From: Bdellovibrionia bacterium
Lineage (GTDB): Bacteria; Bdellovibrionota; Bdellovibrionia; Bdellovibrionales; JAGQZY01
Assembly: GCA_030427805.1 (NCBI GenBank)
Contig: JAUICP010000002.1
Coordinates: 310,001-374,000 of the forward strand
Reading direction: 5' to 3'
DNA: 64,000 nt
In this document: positions 9,612 through 19,252 of the stretch, piece by piece
Numbering within the stretch: position 1 is the stretch's first letter
Layout of the letters: the number at the start of each line of letters is the position of its first letter
Translations under genes and position numbers: made by a program
The notes under the pieces: generated by a model
What the model saw: only the letters and a program-made list of their open reading frames with translations
The model's database searches: none
What the model was told of the DNA's origin: nothing

Positions 9612-10061
9612 TCAACCTCGCCTCAATTGACTTATTATCACTTCAAAATAGCTTTCGGGGTTTACATCAATTTCCCAATCCGAAGCCCGTTCGTCGGTCG
9701 CATAATCAAATAGTAGGTTAAGATTTCCTGAGCCATCATCTTCAACGTCATTAATATTAATCAGTAATTCCTTTTCCTCCTGTAATTCCTCGGAGTACAA
9801 TGGAACTTTAAAAGATTCTATTTCGCAATTATCTGTGACTAGAGATGAAATCATTGCAACCTGACTTAAAAACTGTACCGACACGTTGATTAGGGAAATT
9901 TTTTTTGCACCACACTCATTAACCCATTTTATCCAAGCTGCAATGCCATTGGAATTCATATAGAGATGCTTAGAAAAATCTATAACGACCGATTTTTGCT
10001 CGTCATCCAAAATCGGAAAGGTAATAGACTCATTTATGGTTTGAGGAATTTGATATGGCAT
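9612..10061 (-). CDS. STAS-like small protein
   Basis: A 149-residue cytosolic protein. The segment VVIDFSKHLYMNSNGIAAWIKWVNE is a good match in shape to the STAS core (strand, loop with Asn-Ser, helix), followed by the strand ISLINVSVQFLSQ as in other anti-sigma antagonists. The C-terminal 50 residues are acidic (EELQEEKELL, DDGSGNLN). First gene of a probable unit with the next STAS-like gene. The ATG is preceded closely by GAGG. It is divergent from the aspartokinase gene across a 303-base gap. The function is inferred from fold shape and neighbours; the Ser in MNSNG would be the candidate phosphosite. Confidence 0.45.
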   Translation of the reverse strand: MPYQIPQTINESITFPILDDEQKSVVIDFSKHLYMNSNGIAAWIKWVNECGAKKISLINVSVQFLSQVAMISSLVTDNCEIESFKVPLYSEELQEEKELLININDVEDDGSGNLNLLFDYATDERASDWEIDVNPESYFEVIISQLRRG

Positions 10062-10364
10062 ACCTCTATCTTAGATCTCAAAGCTAATTTGGTACAGCGA
10101 TAAGGCCCATCTTAGACTAAGATTTAGTTAAATATTAACAAAACAGGAACCCCATTTTAACACCCCAAAACCTCTAGGACCCCTACCAAACGATAGTGAC
10201 AACGAATGTGCTTATCCTAACAAAAGTCTAATATCAATACACTAGCCAATCTAACTATTCTTAAAATGATCATTCAACTATGAGAAAGGGCAAAATTTTT
10301 ATGACTTTAACATGACTTTTATACTGATTATACCGTTATGTATTTTAAGAAGTGAGGTTGATCT
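10062..10364. other. 303-base divergent intergenic region between the STAS-like and aspartokinase genes
   Basis: AT-rich and without any credible gene. It holds a perfect 15-base palindrome, ATCTTAG-A-CTAAGAT, at 10109 to 10123. A related ATCTTAGA word lies 41 bases away at 10068 to 10075. Near the aspartokinase end is an imperfect tandem repeat with ATGACTTT at 10301 and again at 10312, next to a weak promoter-like pair. I see no terminator-antiterminator structure and no run of Thr, Ile or Met codons that would mark a leader-peptide attenuator. Confidence 0.6.
10307..10334 (+). promoter_or_regulatory. Candidate promoter of the aspartokinase/homoserine dehydrogenase gene
   Basis: TTAACA at 10307 to 10312 (five of six to TTGACA) and TATACC at 10329 to 10334 (four of six to TATAAT) are separated by 16 bases, which would start transcription near 10341, about 24 bases before the ATG at 10365. 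The -35 word lies inside two copies of ATGACTTT spaced 11 bases apart, which could be a binding site. Sequence match only. Confidence 0.35.
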
Positions 10365-12863
10365 ATGGCATATAAACATGTGCAAAAATTTGGCGGGTCA
10401 AGTCTAGGAAGCGCAGATAGAATTTCCAACCTAGTTGATCGACTTGACCTAAAACCTAAGGAACGATCGATAATCGTAGTTTCAGCATTTGCGAAAGTGA
10501 CTGACCTCTTGGAATCTTCTATTAGAGAGTCTTTAGATGGAAGAGATTTTGAAACCACATTGAGACAAGTATTAGAAATTCACAAAGATGTCGTAGAGAA
10601 ACTTTGCCCTAGCAATATAAGCTTAATTAAATCAATCGAGGACGATACCAATAGAATTAACCAGTTCCTAGGTGTAGCGAGGACCATAAACTTCACGAGT
10701 GATCCTCTCTATTCGTTTGTAATTGGTCACGGCGAAGAATGGTCTGGTCGAGTATTCAACGCCATTCTCAAAGAACGAGGAATCCAATCTAAATACTTGA
10801 ACGCTAGAGAATTCCTAATCCTTGAGGAATCCATGGACACTTCTCGAGTTAACTGGGAAGAAAGTAGAAAGAAGTTTGATAACCTAGTAGAATTTACCGA
10901 TTCCGATTACCTCGTGACGACTGGCTTTATCGCAATGAATTCAAGCTTAAGACCGACGACACTAGGAAGAAATGGAAGTGACTTTTCGGCTGCAATAATC
11001 GCGAACTTAGTAGATGCAAATAGTCTGTGTATTTGGACCGATGTCGATGGTATTTATAGTTCAGATCCCAGACTTGTTAAAGATGCCTTTAGGATTGAAA
11101 AATTGAGTTACGAAGAAGCACTTTGCATGGCTCACCTCGGAGCGAAGGTTATACACCCCAAAACGATGCTCCCCCTCAAAGACAAAGGCGTTCCCATTGA
11201 AATTAGGAGTGCACTGTCCAAAAATTCTAGTGGAACAAAAATTCATCTTGAAAGTCTTGGGCAATCTAGGGCTGCCTCAGTTTCGATTTTAAAAGAGCTC
11301 GTCGAGGTAACTTTTTCTTTGCGACCAGGTTTTAAAATTGAACTCCTTTTAGCAAATGTATTCGGGGCATGTCGTCGATTGCAGATTAGTACAAAAGCAA
11401 TAAGCCTCGACCCTGAGAAAAGTAGTTTAATTGCTGTTTTCGATAAAGATGAGTGGAAAAAATTTGATGATGAGCTGGGGGACAATTTCAACTTCCATCA
11501 GTCGGCAAAATCTATTTCAACCCGACATGGAGTTTGTCTTCTCAGTTTAGTTGGAAAAGACCTTCCAACTAGATACGAAACAGTCAGCAAGTTTATGCGC
11601 GAGTGTGAGTCGAGAGATTTACTTGTCCAGCCTTTCGACACGGACGGCTTACATAATTCTTTTCTTATCAACGAATCGGATTCTAACCAGTTAATAGCCT
11701 TACTTCATAGTCACCTCCCGAGTAATTCAAAAACTGTAGCTGTTGGGATTCTCGGGCCCGGCAATGTCGGATCAAATTTAATAAGAGATATTAATCGGAT
11801 CAAATCAGAGTTTCAGAATAGATTTGGGCAATCCATTTCAATTTTTTTGGTTTCGGATTCCAAAGAAATGCTTTTCAAAGATAATATCGATCTCTTAGAG
11901 TGGAGAGAAAAAAGAAAATCTGAAACTAAGCCAGCTGATATAAATGAGTTCCTGAGACTTATGAGCGACCTTCCATACGAACATAAGATTGTCTTTGACT
12001 GTACTGCATCAAGTACAATTGGTGACTTCTATCAAGACTTTATCAACAATGGGATTGCAATAATAACCGCAAATAAAAATCCCCTTGTCTCAAGTCACGC
12101 AAATCTAATTCAGGATAACTACAATACAGATATGCTCATGTACGAAGCTACTGTGGGAGCGGCTCTTCCAATTATTTCGACGATATCAAATTTAAGAGAC
12201 TCACTTGATGAAATTACCGCGATAGAAGGTGTTTTCTCTGGAAGCCTCTCTTTTATATTTAATAGTATCTTTGGACCTGATCGACTATCTGTTAGTGAAG
12301 CAGTCAAAAAAGCTATGGATAAGGGAATGACAGAGCCAGATCCTCGGGATGATCTTTCTGGTCATGATGTAGCTAGAAAGGTATTAATACTTGCAAGAAC
12401 CTTGGGCTATAACCTCCAAATGAGTGACGTTAATATTGAAGCTTTACTTACGAATCGACTTGCAGGTTTAAGCAAAGATGAATTTATCAATGCAATTCAT
12501 GAACTTGATCTGGAATTTGAAGGAATTATAAACAATGCGAGAAGTAATAAGCAAATTTTGAGTTTCGTAGGAAGTTTTTCAAATGAATCTGGTCTTAAAT
12601 GTGGTGTTAAAAGTGTTGATTCAAATCATATTTACAAACAACTTGATGGTCCGGATAACGTCTTTATCATCGAATCTAAACGCTTCAACTCTAACTCCTT
12701 ACTAATAAAAGGGCCCGGCGCAGGACCACATGTCACTTCTCAGGCCCTTATTTCAGATCTCTCTAGATGGGCTGAGAAGAAAATTGGATCCAAACTTCAA
12801 ATTGGAAAACAAATCAAAAAAATCTACCACAACTATCAGACTATAGAGAAGAAGGCAGCATAA
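10365..12863 (+). CDS. thrA: Bifunctional aspartokinase/homoserine dehydrogenase
   Basis: An 832-residue fusion that carries out the first and third steps from aspartate to homoserine. The aspartokinase comes first, with KFGGSSLGSADRI at the start and TTLGRNGSDFSA in the kinase core, followed by a regulatory region of about residues 310 to 450. The homoserine dehydrogenase follows from VAVGILGPGNVGSNLI, with NKNPL, the signature GVFSGSLSFIFN and DDLSGHDVARK. Length and order match ThrA/MetL enzymes (about 810 to 830). GAGGT precedes the ATG. It converges on a PLP enzyme gene that could use activated homoserine. It may be housekeeping or part of the local pathway. Confidence 0.9.
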   Translation: MAYKHVQKFGGSSLGSADRISNLVDRLDLKPKERSIIVVSAFAKVTDLLESSIRESLDGRDFETTLRQVLEIHKDVVEKLCPSNISLIKSIEDDTNRINQFLGVARTINFTSDPLYSFVIGHGEEWSGRVFNAILKERGIQSKYLNAREFLILEESMDTSRVNWEESRKKFDNLVEFTDSDYLVTTGFIAMNSSLRPTTLGRNGSDFSAAIIANLVDANSLCIWTDVDGIYSSDPRLVKDAFRIEKLSYEEALCMAHLGAKVIHPKTMLPLKDKGVPIEIRSALSKNSSGTKIHLESLGQSRAASVSILKELVEVTFSLRPGFKIELLLANVFGACRRLQISTKAISLDPEKSSLIAVFDKDEWKKFDDELGDNFNFHQSAKSISTRHGVCLLSLVGKDLPTRYETVSKFMRECESRDLLVQPFDTDGLHNSFLINESDSNQLIALLHSHLPSNSKTVAVGILGPGNVGSNLIRDINRIKSEFQNRFGQSISIFLVSDSKEMLFKDNIDLLEWREKRKSETKPADINEFLRLMSDLPYEHKIVFDCTASSTIGDFYQDFINNGIAIITANKNPLVSSHANLIQDNYNTDMLMYEATVGAALPIISTISNLRDSLDEITAIEGVFSGSLSFIFNSIFGPDRLSVSEAVKKAMDKGMTEPDPRDDLSGHDVARKVLILARTLGYNLQMSDVNIEALLTNRLAGLSKDEFINAIHELDLEFEGIINNARSNKQILSFVGSFSNESGLKCGVKSVDSNHIYKQLDGPDNVFIIESKRFNSNSLLIKGPGAGPHVTSQALISDLSRWAEKKIGSKLQIGKQIKKIYHNYQTIEKKAA

Positions 12864-12899
12864 CAAAACTAACCCAATTAGGAATGCAAAAGCTCCAGA

Positions 12900-14060
12900 T
12901 CAGATTGAGGCTAGTGCTCGGTCCAAATCCATAATAATGTCTTCAACATCCTCTATACCAACCGATAGACGACAGAGTGTGTCTGTCAGGCCTCGACGTA
13001 TACGGACTTCTTTAGGGACATCTAGATGAGTCATGGATGCGGGGTGAGTAATCATTGTTTCTGTACCACCTAAAGACTCAGCCAACATACAAAACTCGAG
13101 CTTATTGATGAACTCCTTTGTTTTCTCGAAACTAGTCTCTAGTTCGAAACTCAACATGCCACCATAGTTTTTCATTTGTTCTTTGGCAATACTGTGCTGC
13201 TCATGATTGGGCAGCCCCGGATAAATTACTCTCTTCACCATTTTACTTTCAGCCAAGAACTGTGCCACTTTCATTGCATTTTCGCAGTGTCTATCCATTC
13301 GAAGCTCAAGAGTCTTTACTCCTAAAAGAGTTAAGTAGCAATCAAAGGGGCTCTGTACTGCTCCAATTGATTTTTGGAAGAATTTCAGCCTTTTAAATAA
13401 CTCCTCTGAATTAGTCAGGACAGCGCCTCCAATGAGTTGATTATGCCCACTTATATATTTTGAAGTACTTTGAACCACCATATCTATTTGATATTCAATT
13501 GGCTTTAATAAGTAAGGAGTCGCAAATGTCGAGTCAACCACACTTATCAAGTCATTTGAGTTTGCAAAACTACTAATAAGATTTAGATCAATTACTTCGA
13601 GAAGCGGGTTTGAAGGCGTTTCAACCCATATCATTTTGGTATTCGACTTCAACGCTCGATCTAAACTAGATGCCGAAGAAACATCAACATAGTCAACCTC
13701 CACTCCAAATGAAGTGTAGCTTTGATCTAGGAGTCTAGTTACTCCACCATACAAGTCCTTAGAACAAATGATATGATCTCCTGCCTTTAACATCCTAAAG
13801 ACCGAGTCGCAGGCCGCCATTCCACTCGAATATGACACTCCATAATTCGAACCTTCAATTAAACTTAGATGTTCTTCAAGTCTGTGACGTGTTGGATTCG
13901 ATGACCTGGTATAATCAAATCCCTTGTCATTACCAATCGAATCTAACACATAGGTCGCTGTTTGATAAATAGCCGGGACTATCGATCCGGTCTGGGGGTC
14001 TGAATGAAAATTTCCACGTACAATTTGACTCGCATACTTCATTTCATATTTTTTATCCAT
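12900..14060 (-). CDS. metB: Cystathionine gamma-synthase/lyase family PLP enzyme
   Basis: A 386-residue Cys/Met-metabolism PLP enzyme. The cofactor Lys is in VVQSTSKYISGHNQLIGG. Other family marks are the N-terminal YTRSSNPTRHRLEEHL, YGVSYSSGMAA, WVETPSNPLLEV and the C-terminal MTHPASMTHLDVP plus RLSVGIEDVEDI. It may form cystathionine from activated homoserine and cysteine (MetB type) or cleave cystathionine or methionine (MetC/MGL type); sequence alone does not decide, so the symbol is provisional. AGAGGA lies 7 bases before the ATG. It faces the aspartokinase gene tail to tail across 36 bases and begins 36 bases after the giant kinase gene. Confidence 0.8.
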   Translation of the reverse strand: MDKKYEMKYASQIVRGNFHSDPQTGSIVPAIYQTATYVLDSIGNDKGFDYTRSSNPTRHRLEEHLSLIEGSNYGVSYSSGMAACDSVFRMLKAGDHIICSKDLYGGVTRLLDQSYTSFGVEVDYVDVSSASSLDRALKSNTKMIWVETPSNPLLEVIDLNLISSFANSNDLISVVDSTFATPYLLKPIEYQIDMVVQSTSKYISGHNQLIGGAVLTNSEELFKRLKFFQKSIGAVQSPFDCYLTLLGVKTLELRMDRHCENAMKVAQFLAESKMVKRVIYPGLPNHEQHSIAKEQMKNYGGMLSFELETSFEKTKEFINKLEFCMLAESLGGTETMITHPASMTHLDVPKEVRIRRGLTDTLCRLSVGIEDVEDIIMDLDRALASI

Positions 14061-14096
14061 TACTATTTCCTCTATTCAAATAGATACATGCACTTC

Positions 14097-17000
14097 TTAG
14101 GAACCGAAACTCACAAGAGCAATCGTGGTATCGTCGTCCGGAGGACACCCTTCTGTGACTCTTTTATATTCTTCGATTGTTTTTTCAAAGTACTTAGTAG
14201 TGTCCGTTTCTTCCTTGCACATTTTGTTAATAAAGCGACGAGCAGTTCTTATGCCATATTGATTCCCCTTTATAGTCGGTGCCTCATAGTAACCATCTGA
14301 AAAGAACAAAAGCTGGTCCCCTGGCTCGATTTTGTGCTCCACTCTTGAAAACTTAAATTCCCTCTGCCCCAAGGGAGAACCTGAAAGGAGCAACTCTATG
14401 ACACCTGACCCTTGCCTTAGTATCCATACGGGAGGCGAACCGGCGAACCAAATGGTAGCCACTTCGCTATTCGGCCGATACTCAATGATTTGAATAGTCA
14501 TCAAATACTGTCCTTTACATAGTTCCAGAAAAATTTTGTTAAATTCTTCTAATAAATTATCAACACTGGAACTCGACTTTTTTGCACTATTTATAAATGT
14601 TTTAAAAGCACCCGATGCCATTGCTGTCACCATGGCTGGACCTGGCCCATGCCCAGTCACATCACCATTGAGAAAGAGAATCCTACCATCATCTAACTTT
14701 TCCAACCACCACCAGTCCCCTCCAGAATAAGAAGCCGGCTCATAGTGGACCTCTACCAAAACTGAGTCGAGCTTAAATGTTCTCTCCTCAGGTAAGATCA
14801 AGTTTTGAACTGCCCCAGTTAACTCAAGGTCCTTTTCCAATTCTCGAGTCTTTATTTCCATTTCCGCAGTATCACGTAACTTGAAGAAAATCCCAATCTG
14901 TTGAGCCAGAACCCATAGGAGATTAGAATCCGAAGGACCATAAGCTTTTTTTTCTACAGAATTATCGAGGTAAATAGCTCCTACTAACCTGTTTTCGATA
15001 AGAATAGGAGTACCTATAATAGATACCAAATTATTAGCTACCGCACTAAATGCGCCAAGAAGCGCTCCCTCCTCTGTACCAGTTACAATTAGGGCCTCCT
15101 TCGAAGATCGTAGGTTCTTCAGAAAAGTTGAACTATAATTTTTAGCCTCATTGATATCTTCTTTTTTGTTTGTTCTTCCAATAAAGAATTCAAATTCATC
15201 TTTCTCTTCGTCAAAAAAGAAAATTAATCCTCTTTCGGACTGAAAAATTTCAATGGAACGATCTAACAGGGATCTTGATAACGGCTTCAGCTCAAAGGAC
15301 TGGGTAATCGCTTCTCCTACTTGAAGCAATGCTTTTATCGCCTTCTCACTGTACTCATTAGATGTGTTCGAAGAAGTTAAAACCGATTTTTGACCTTCTG
15401 ATACGAGCTCTGAATCAATCTGCTTTGCTAGCCATTTACACTCAATTCTTTCTAGAGAAATTACGGCATTACTTCTCAGAGAGTAGGATTCAACTTTATC
15501 TTCTTCAATTCGACCCAACTGATCTTGTAAGAGGGCAACTTCGATTACTCTTGATTGCCTATTATACTCGTCAATGGCTTGTTCAAAGTAGACTTTCGCC
15601 TGAGGAATATCTCCGTCCTTTAAAGACAAAAGACCTCTAATTTTATAAACATATCCCAGATCAGAATAATGTTGTTCACGACCTTCACATTGATCCAAAA
15701 AGTCGAAGTATTGTTTTTCGGAGCCCTCGTCAAGACCTGCCCACGCATTACCATTCACTAAATATGATTCCATAAGGCCTAAATAGGGGTAACTCAGGTA
15801 CGCCTTAAAAAACGAAGCCCCTGACTCAACAATTTTTACCGCGTCAGAAAAGCAGAGTGTAGAATCGAGATATTGTTTCTGAAGTAAGTGGCCTAGGCCT
15901 TTAGTTTTTAATACCTGGAAGAGATCGAACTTTAGGTTGTGCTTTTGAGTAAACTCTAGTGAAAACTCAATAGACTCCTCATATGCCTTGATATCACCAA
16001 GGAGCAAAAGAGCTTCAGCGATTTTACAACTTCCGCTCGCGATCATACCATTGGAGCCAGTTCTTTCACCTAACTGCCTTAATGTATAGGCATCTGAAAG
16101 TGCCTCGCGAAGTCGTCCTAATGCCCTATTGCTAAAATAGCTAAAGATCACTGCATTTCCTAGGTCCCACAAGTTTCCGATAGCAGTTAATGCCTCACGG
16201 GCGCTATCACTGTACTTTTTTGAATCCTTAAAGTTTCCTGTCCAGCTGTTGTATGCTGCAAGTCGGACTAAAGAACCCGCAACTATTTCATCCGCCCCTG
16301 CTTGACGTCCGACATCGATAGACTGATGGGCGTAGCCGAATGCCTTTTTCGCATCAGGAACTTCCAAATTCATTAAACTAAATGAAAGGTATTGATATGC
16401 AACAGCAAGGTGCTCGCTCACTCCCAACCACTGAGAAACTCTTAGAGTCCTATACGATATATGGAGTAGAGGTTTTATGTCGATAATGACATTGACCATC
16501 CATAGTTTTTTCAGTGAATCGGCAACAACTCTCAATCTTTCGAGTTTACGTTCAGAAGGTTTAAAAAATATCTTCATTAACGAATGTACCCTAATAAAGA
16601 AGCGATCTAATAACTCTTTCCGTTTCGGTTTTTCAAAGTCTATAGACCAACCAAGCTGACGAAGACCGGTCGCAAGGAGCTCTTGAGCCTCTTTATATTT
16701 TCCCTCTCGTTGTAAACATTCGGCAATTTTAGAATTAATCTCAACAGACTTTACTAAATCATCTCTATAGAGCTTTAAAACTTCATCCAAGGACTGTCGT
16801 GCCTCTTCATAATTTCCTAAAGAAACAAGTGCATCAGCTCTTCCAATGAACATTCGTCGTTGATTTTCAACACTACTTTCTACTATTCTATTCGAGCTAA
16901 TCGCGTGACCAAAATACTCTAAGGATTCGAAATTTGCGTGCCTCTCAAATGCACTTAGCCCTGCTTGAATACAATAATAGACAGTTCTCTTATGGTCGCC

Positions 17001-19148
17001 TGCACGAATTGCATGCTCAGCAGCTTCAAAGATTTTGTTTTTAGTGACTTCTGATCTCTCTAGGAAGTCTAAATAATCGAGATGAAATTTAACTCTCTCA
17101 TCTTCTTGCAACAGTTCTTGACAAGCTTCGTGGATTCTATCATGGAAAAATGCGAAGTTTGTTGAATTTCTCTTTTTTAATATTTGCTGGTCAACTGCCT
17201 TATCTATAATAGATACCAAGGATACTCCATCGATTTCACAGAGATCCTTTAGGTCCGAAAACTTAAAATCCAATCCAATTAAAGCCGCCCGCGCAATAAT
17301 GTCTACTTCTACGTCCTCTAATGTCTCCACTCGTTTGATAACGAGATCTACAATAGATCCTCCTAGCGAACTAAGGCCTGGGTGCTTTTTGTCGAAATTC
17401 AGATTATCTTCATTTTTGGTGATTATCGATTCTGACAAAAGAGCTTTTAGAAACTCCGACACAAACAGAGGATTTCCTTTCGTGCGGTCGTAAGTAATAT
17501 CTATAAGGTCTGTAGCTACTTTGTCTATTTCAACCCCTAAGCTCTGAGCGATAACTTCATGAACCTCTTCATATTCGAGCGGCTCGACCTCTATGCACTT
17601 ATCCTTACAATTTTCCCGATAGCGAGAAATAATTTGACCAAGACGATCGGTTGAAGAAACCTCCTCAGATCTGTAGCTCCCAACTAGTAACACATGAGTT
17701 TTGGATGGTGGGTTAAATACTAAACTTTCAATGAGATCTATTACAAGACCATCCGCCCACTGAAGATCATCTAGTAGAATAACGAGAGGAGCACTTTGAT
17801 GAGAAATAGTTTCTATTACCTTCATTACAAGTGATATAAATCGCTGCCTGTCCTTCTCGTAGCCTAGATATTGAACTTCAGGTATCTCTTCACTAGAAAA
17901 AACCTCATAAAAACTTGGAGCCAATCGAATGAGTTCTCCGGCTAGTCCCCCAACTTCTTTTCTTAGCTTGTTAAAAATTGGCTCCTTCAACTGTTGTGGC
18001 AACCTATTTAGTCTACCGTAAACATCTTCGAACGCTTCGCCAAGACTGTAAGCTGGAAGAGCTTTAGAAAATTCATAACTTTTACCGTAAGCAAATCGCG
18101 CACCAGCTACTGCAATCCTTGTTTCTAGTTCTCGAATCAAACTACTCTTTCCAATACCGGCTCGACCACCGACAAAAACCGCTTGAAATCCAGAAGTCTT
18201 GCAAGCATTAAAGCTATCTACCAGGGATTTCAACTCGCGCTTACGTCCAACAAAAGTCTTACCAATTTTCACAATTGTCTTTGAACCGCGGTCTAATTCT
18301 AAGTCAGAATTAAGGTCCCCTTGCCGAACAAGTTGCTGTACTTGCAAAAGGTCACTAAGAAGCGAGCTCGCTAACTGGTACCTTTCCTCTGGAACCTTGT
18401 TAAGGAGTTTTAAAATAATTCGGTCTAAAATTGCGGGACAATCCTCTCTCTGCTCCTGAATTCCTCGAGGAGTTTCTTCAATCAGCGATTGCATGCCCCT
18501 ACTCGCACTCAAGGGGAGCTTCGATGTCAGCATTTTGTAAAAAATGACTCCTATCGAATATAAGTCCGATCTTTCATCAATAGGATTCTTAATCAAGCCC
18601 AACTGCTCTGGTGCTGAATACTCTATGGTTCCAGCAAACCTTGAATCTTTACTTCCACCTTCATCAACCTCTAGTGCAAATCCCAGATCGATTATCTTAA
18701 CGCGATAATCTCCTTCCCCCCCAAGTATCATGATATTTTGATCTTTTAGGTCCCTATGCAGGTATCCGGCTTGATGAATATGGTCAAGTCCCTTGACTAT
18801 TTGTATTGCAATTTCAAAGAAATCACTCATTTCAATCTTCGATTCATTACAAATGTCTTCGAGATTCTTGCCTTCAACAAATTCTAATAGCATATAGTTG
18901 AGATCTTGATTTAACCCATACTCTAAGACTTTAACTATATGCTCGCTATTGAATGCCGAAAGGGCTTTAGCTTCCCTTACAAACTCAATATTACTCATTG
19001 AGTTTCTGTCTTTAGATTTAGACACCTTTAAGCAAAGTGGCTCTAATACTTCAGGTGATTTTACTCTGAAAACATCTGAAAGCTCGGTTTCGTGAATTTG
19101 CTTTTCTATCGTAAGTTGAGCATATCCATTTGATTGAAAGTCTTGCAT
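14097..19148 (-). CDS. Giant Ser/Thr kinase-AAA-TPR-GAF-SpoIIE-type phosphatase fusion
   Basis: A 1683-residue cytosolic signalling protein. The Hanks kinase spans about residues 10 to 270, with Lys41, HRDLKDQN at 131 to 138, D154 in a DLG instead of DFG, and an APE at 179 to 181. A predicted ATPase of the AAA/STAND type follows (GGRAGIGKSSL near 328, LVILLDDLQWAD near 460). Then come a long TPR-like helical region (about 700 to 1230), a GAF domain (about 1290 to 1440) and a C-terminal PP2C/SpoIIE-type phosphatase (GDWWWLEKLDDGRI, NGDVTGHGPGPAMVTAM, DQLLFFSDGYYEA, PPDDDTTIALVSF). Kinase and phosphatase in one chain imply self-contained control of a phosphoprotein such as a STAS partner. No membrane segment. 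Weak ribosome site. Confidence 0.9.
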   Translation of the reverse strand: MQDFQSNGYAQLTIEKQIHETELSDVFRVKSPEVLEPLCLKVSKSKDRNSMSNIEFVREAKALSAFNSEHIVKVLEYGLNQDLNYMLLEFVEGKNLEDICNESKIEMSDFFEIAIQIVKGLDHIHQAGYLHRDLKDQNIMILGGEGDYRVKIIDLGFALEVDEGGSKDSRFAGTIEYSAPEQLGLIKNPIDERSDLYSIGVIFYKMLTSKLPLSASRGMQSLIEETPRGIQEQREDCPAILDRIILKLLNKVPEERYQLASSLLSDLLQVQQLVRQGDLNSDLELDRGSKTIVKIGKTFVGRKRELKSLVDSFNACKTSGFQAVFVGGRAGIGKSSLIRELETRIAVAGARFAYGKSYEFSKALPAYSLGEAFEDVYGRLNRLPQQLKEPIFNKLRKEVGGLAGELIRLAPSFYEVFSSEEIPEVQYLGYEKDRQRFISLVMKVIETISHQSAPLVILLDDLQWADGLVIDLIESLVFNPPSKTHVLLVGSYRSEEVSSTDRLGQIISRYRENCKDKCIEVEPLEYEEVHEVIAQSLGVEIDKVATDLIDITYDRTKGNPLFVSEFLKALLSESIITKNEDNLNFDKKHPGLSSLGGSIVDLVIKRVETLEDVEVDIIARAALIGLDFKFSDLKDLCEIDGVSLVSIIDKAVDQQILKKRNSTNFAFFHDRIHEACQELLQEDERVKFHLDYLDFLERSEVTKNKIFEAAEHAIRAGDHKRTVYYCIQAGLSAFERHANFESLEYFGHAISSNRIVESSVENQRRMFIGRADALVSLGNYEEARQSLDEVLKLYRDDLVKSVEINSKIAECLQREGKYKEAQELLATGLRQLGWSIDFEKPKRKELLDRFFIRVHSLMKIFFKPSERKLERLRVVADSLKKLWMVNVIIDIKPLLHISYRTLRVSQWLGVSEHLAVAYQYLSFSLMNLEVPDAKKAFGYAHQSIDVGRQAGADEIVAGSLVRLAAYNSWTGNFKDSKKYSDSAREALTAIGNLWDLGNAVIFSYFSNRALGRLREALSDAYTLRQLGERTGSNGMIASGSCKIAEALLLLGDIKAYEESIEFSLEFTQKHNLKFDLFQVLKTKGLGHLLQKQYLDSTLCFSDAVKIVESGASFFKAYLSYPYLGLMESYLVNGNAWAGLDEGSEKQYFDFLDQCEGREQHYSDLGYVYKIRGLLSLKDGDIPQAKVYFEQAIDEYNRQSRVIEVALLQDQLGRIEEDKVESYSLRSNAVISLERIECKWLAKQIDSELVSEGQKSVLTSSNTSNEYSEKAIKALLQVGEAITQSFELKPLSRSLLDRSIEIFQSERGLIFFFDEEKDEFEFFIGRTNKKEDINEAKNYSSTFLKNLRSSKEALIVTGTEEGALLGAFSAVANNLVSIIGTPILIENRLVGAIYLDNSVEKKAYGPSDSNLLWVLAQQIGIFFKLRDTAEMEIKTRELEKDLELTGAVQNLILPEERTFKLDSVLVEVHYEPASYSGGDWWWLEKLDDGRILFLNGDVTGHGPGPAMVTAMASGAFKTFINSAKKSSSSVDNLLEEFNKIFLELCKGQYLMTIQIIEYRPNSEVATIWFAGSPPVWILRQGSGVIELLLSGSPLGQREFKFSRVEHKIEPGDQLLFFSDGYYEAPTIKGNQYGIRTARRFINKMCKEETDTTKYFEKTIEEYKRVTEGCPPDDDTTIALVSFGS

Positions 19149-19252
19149 TAAAAACCATTTTGTTAAATTCTGAGCTAAAACTAATTATATAGAATATTTG
19201 AAAAGTACTTAACAAAGAATTACTTCGTCTGAGAGTATTAAACAAAAGTAGA

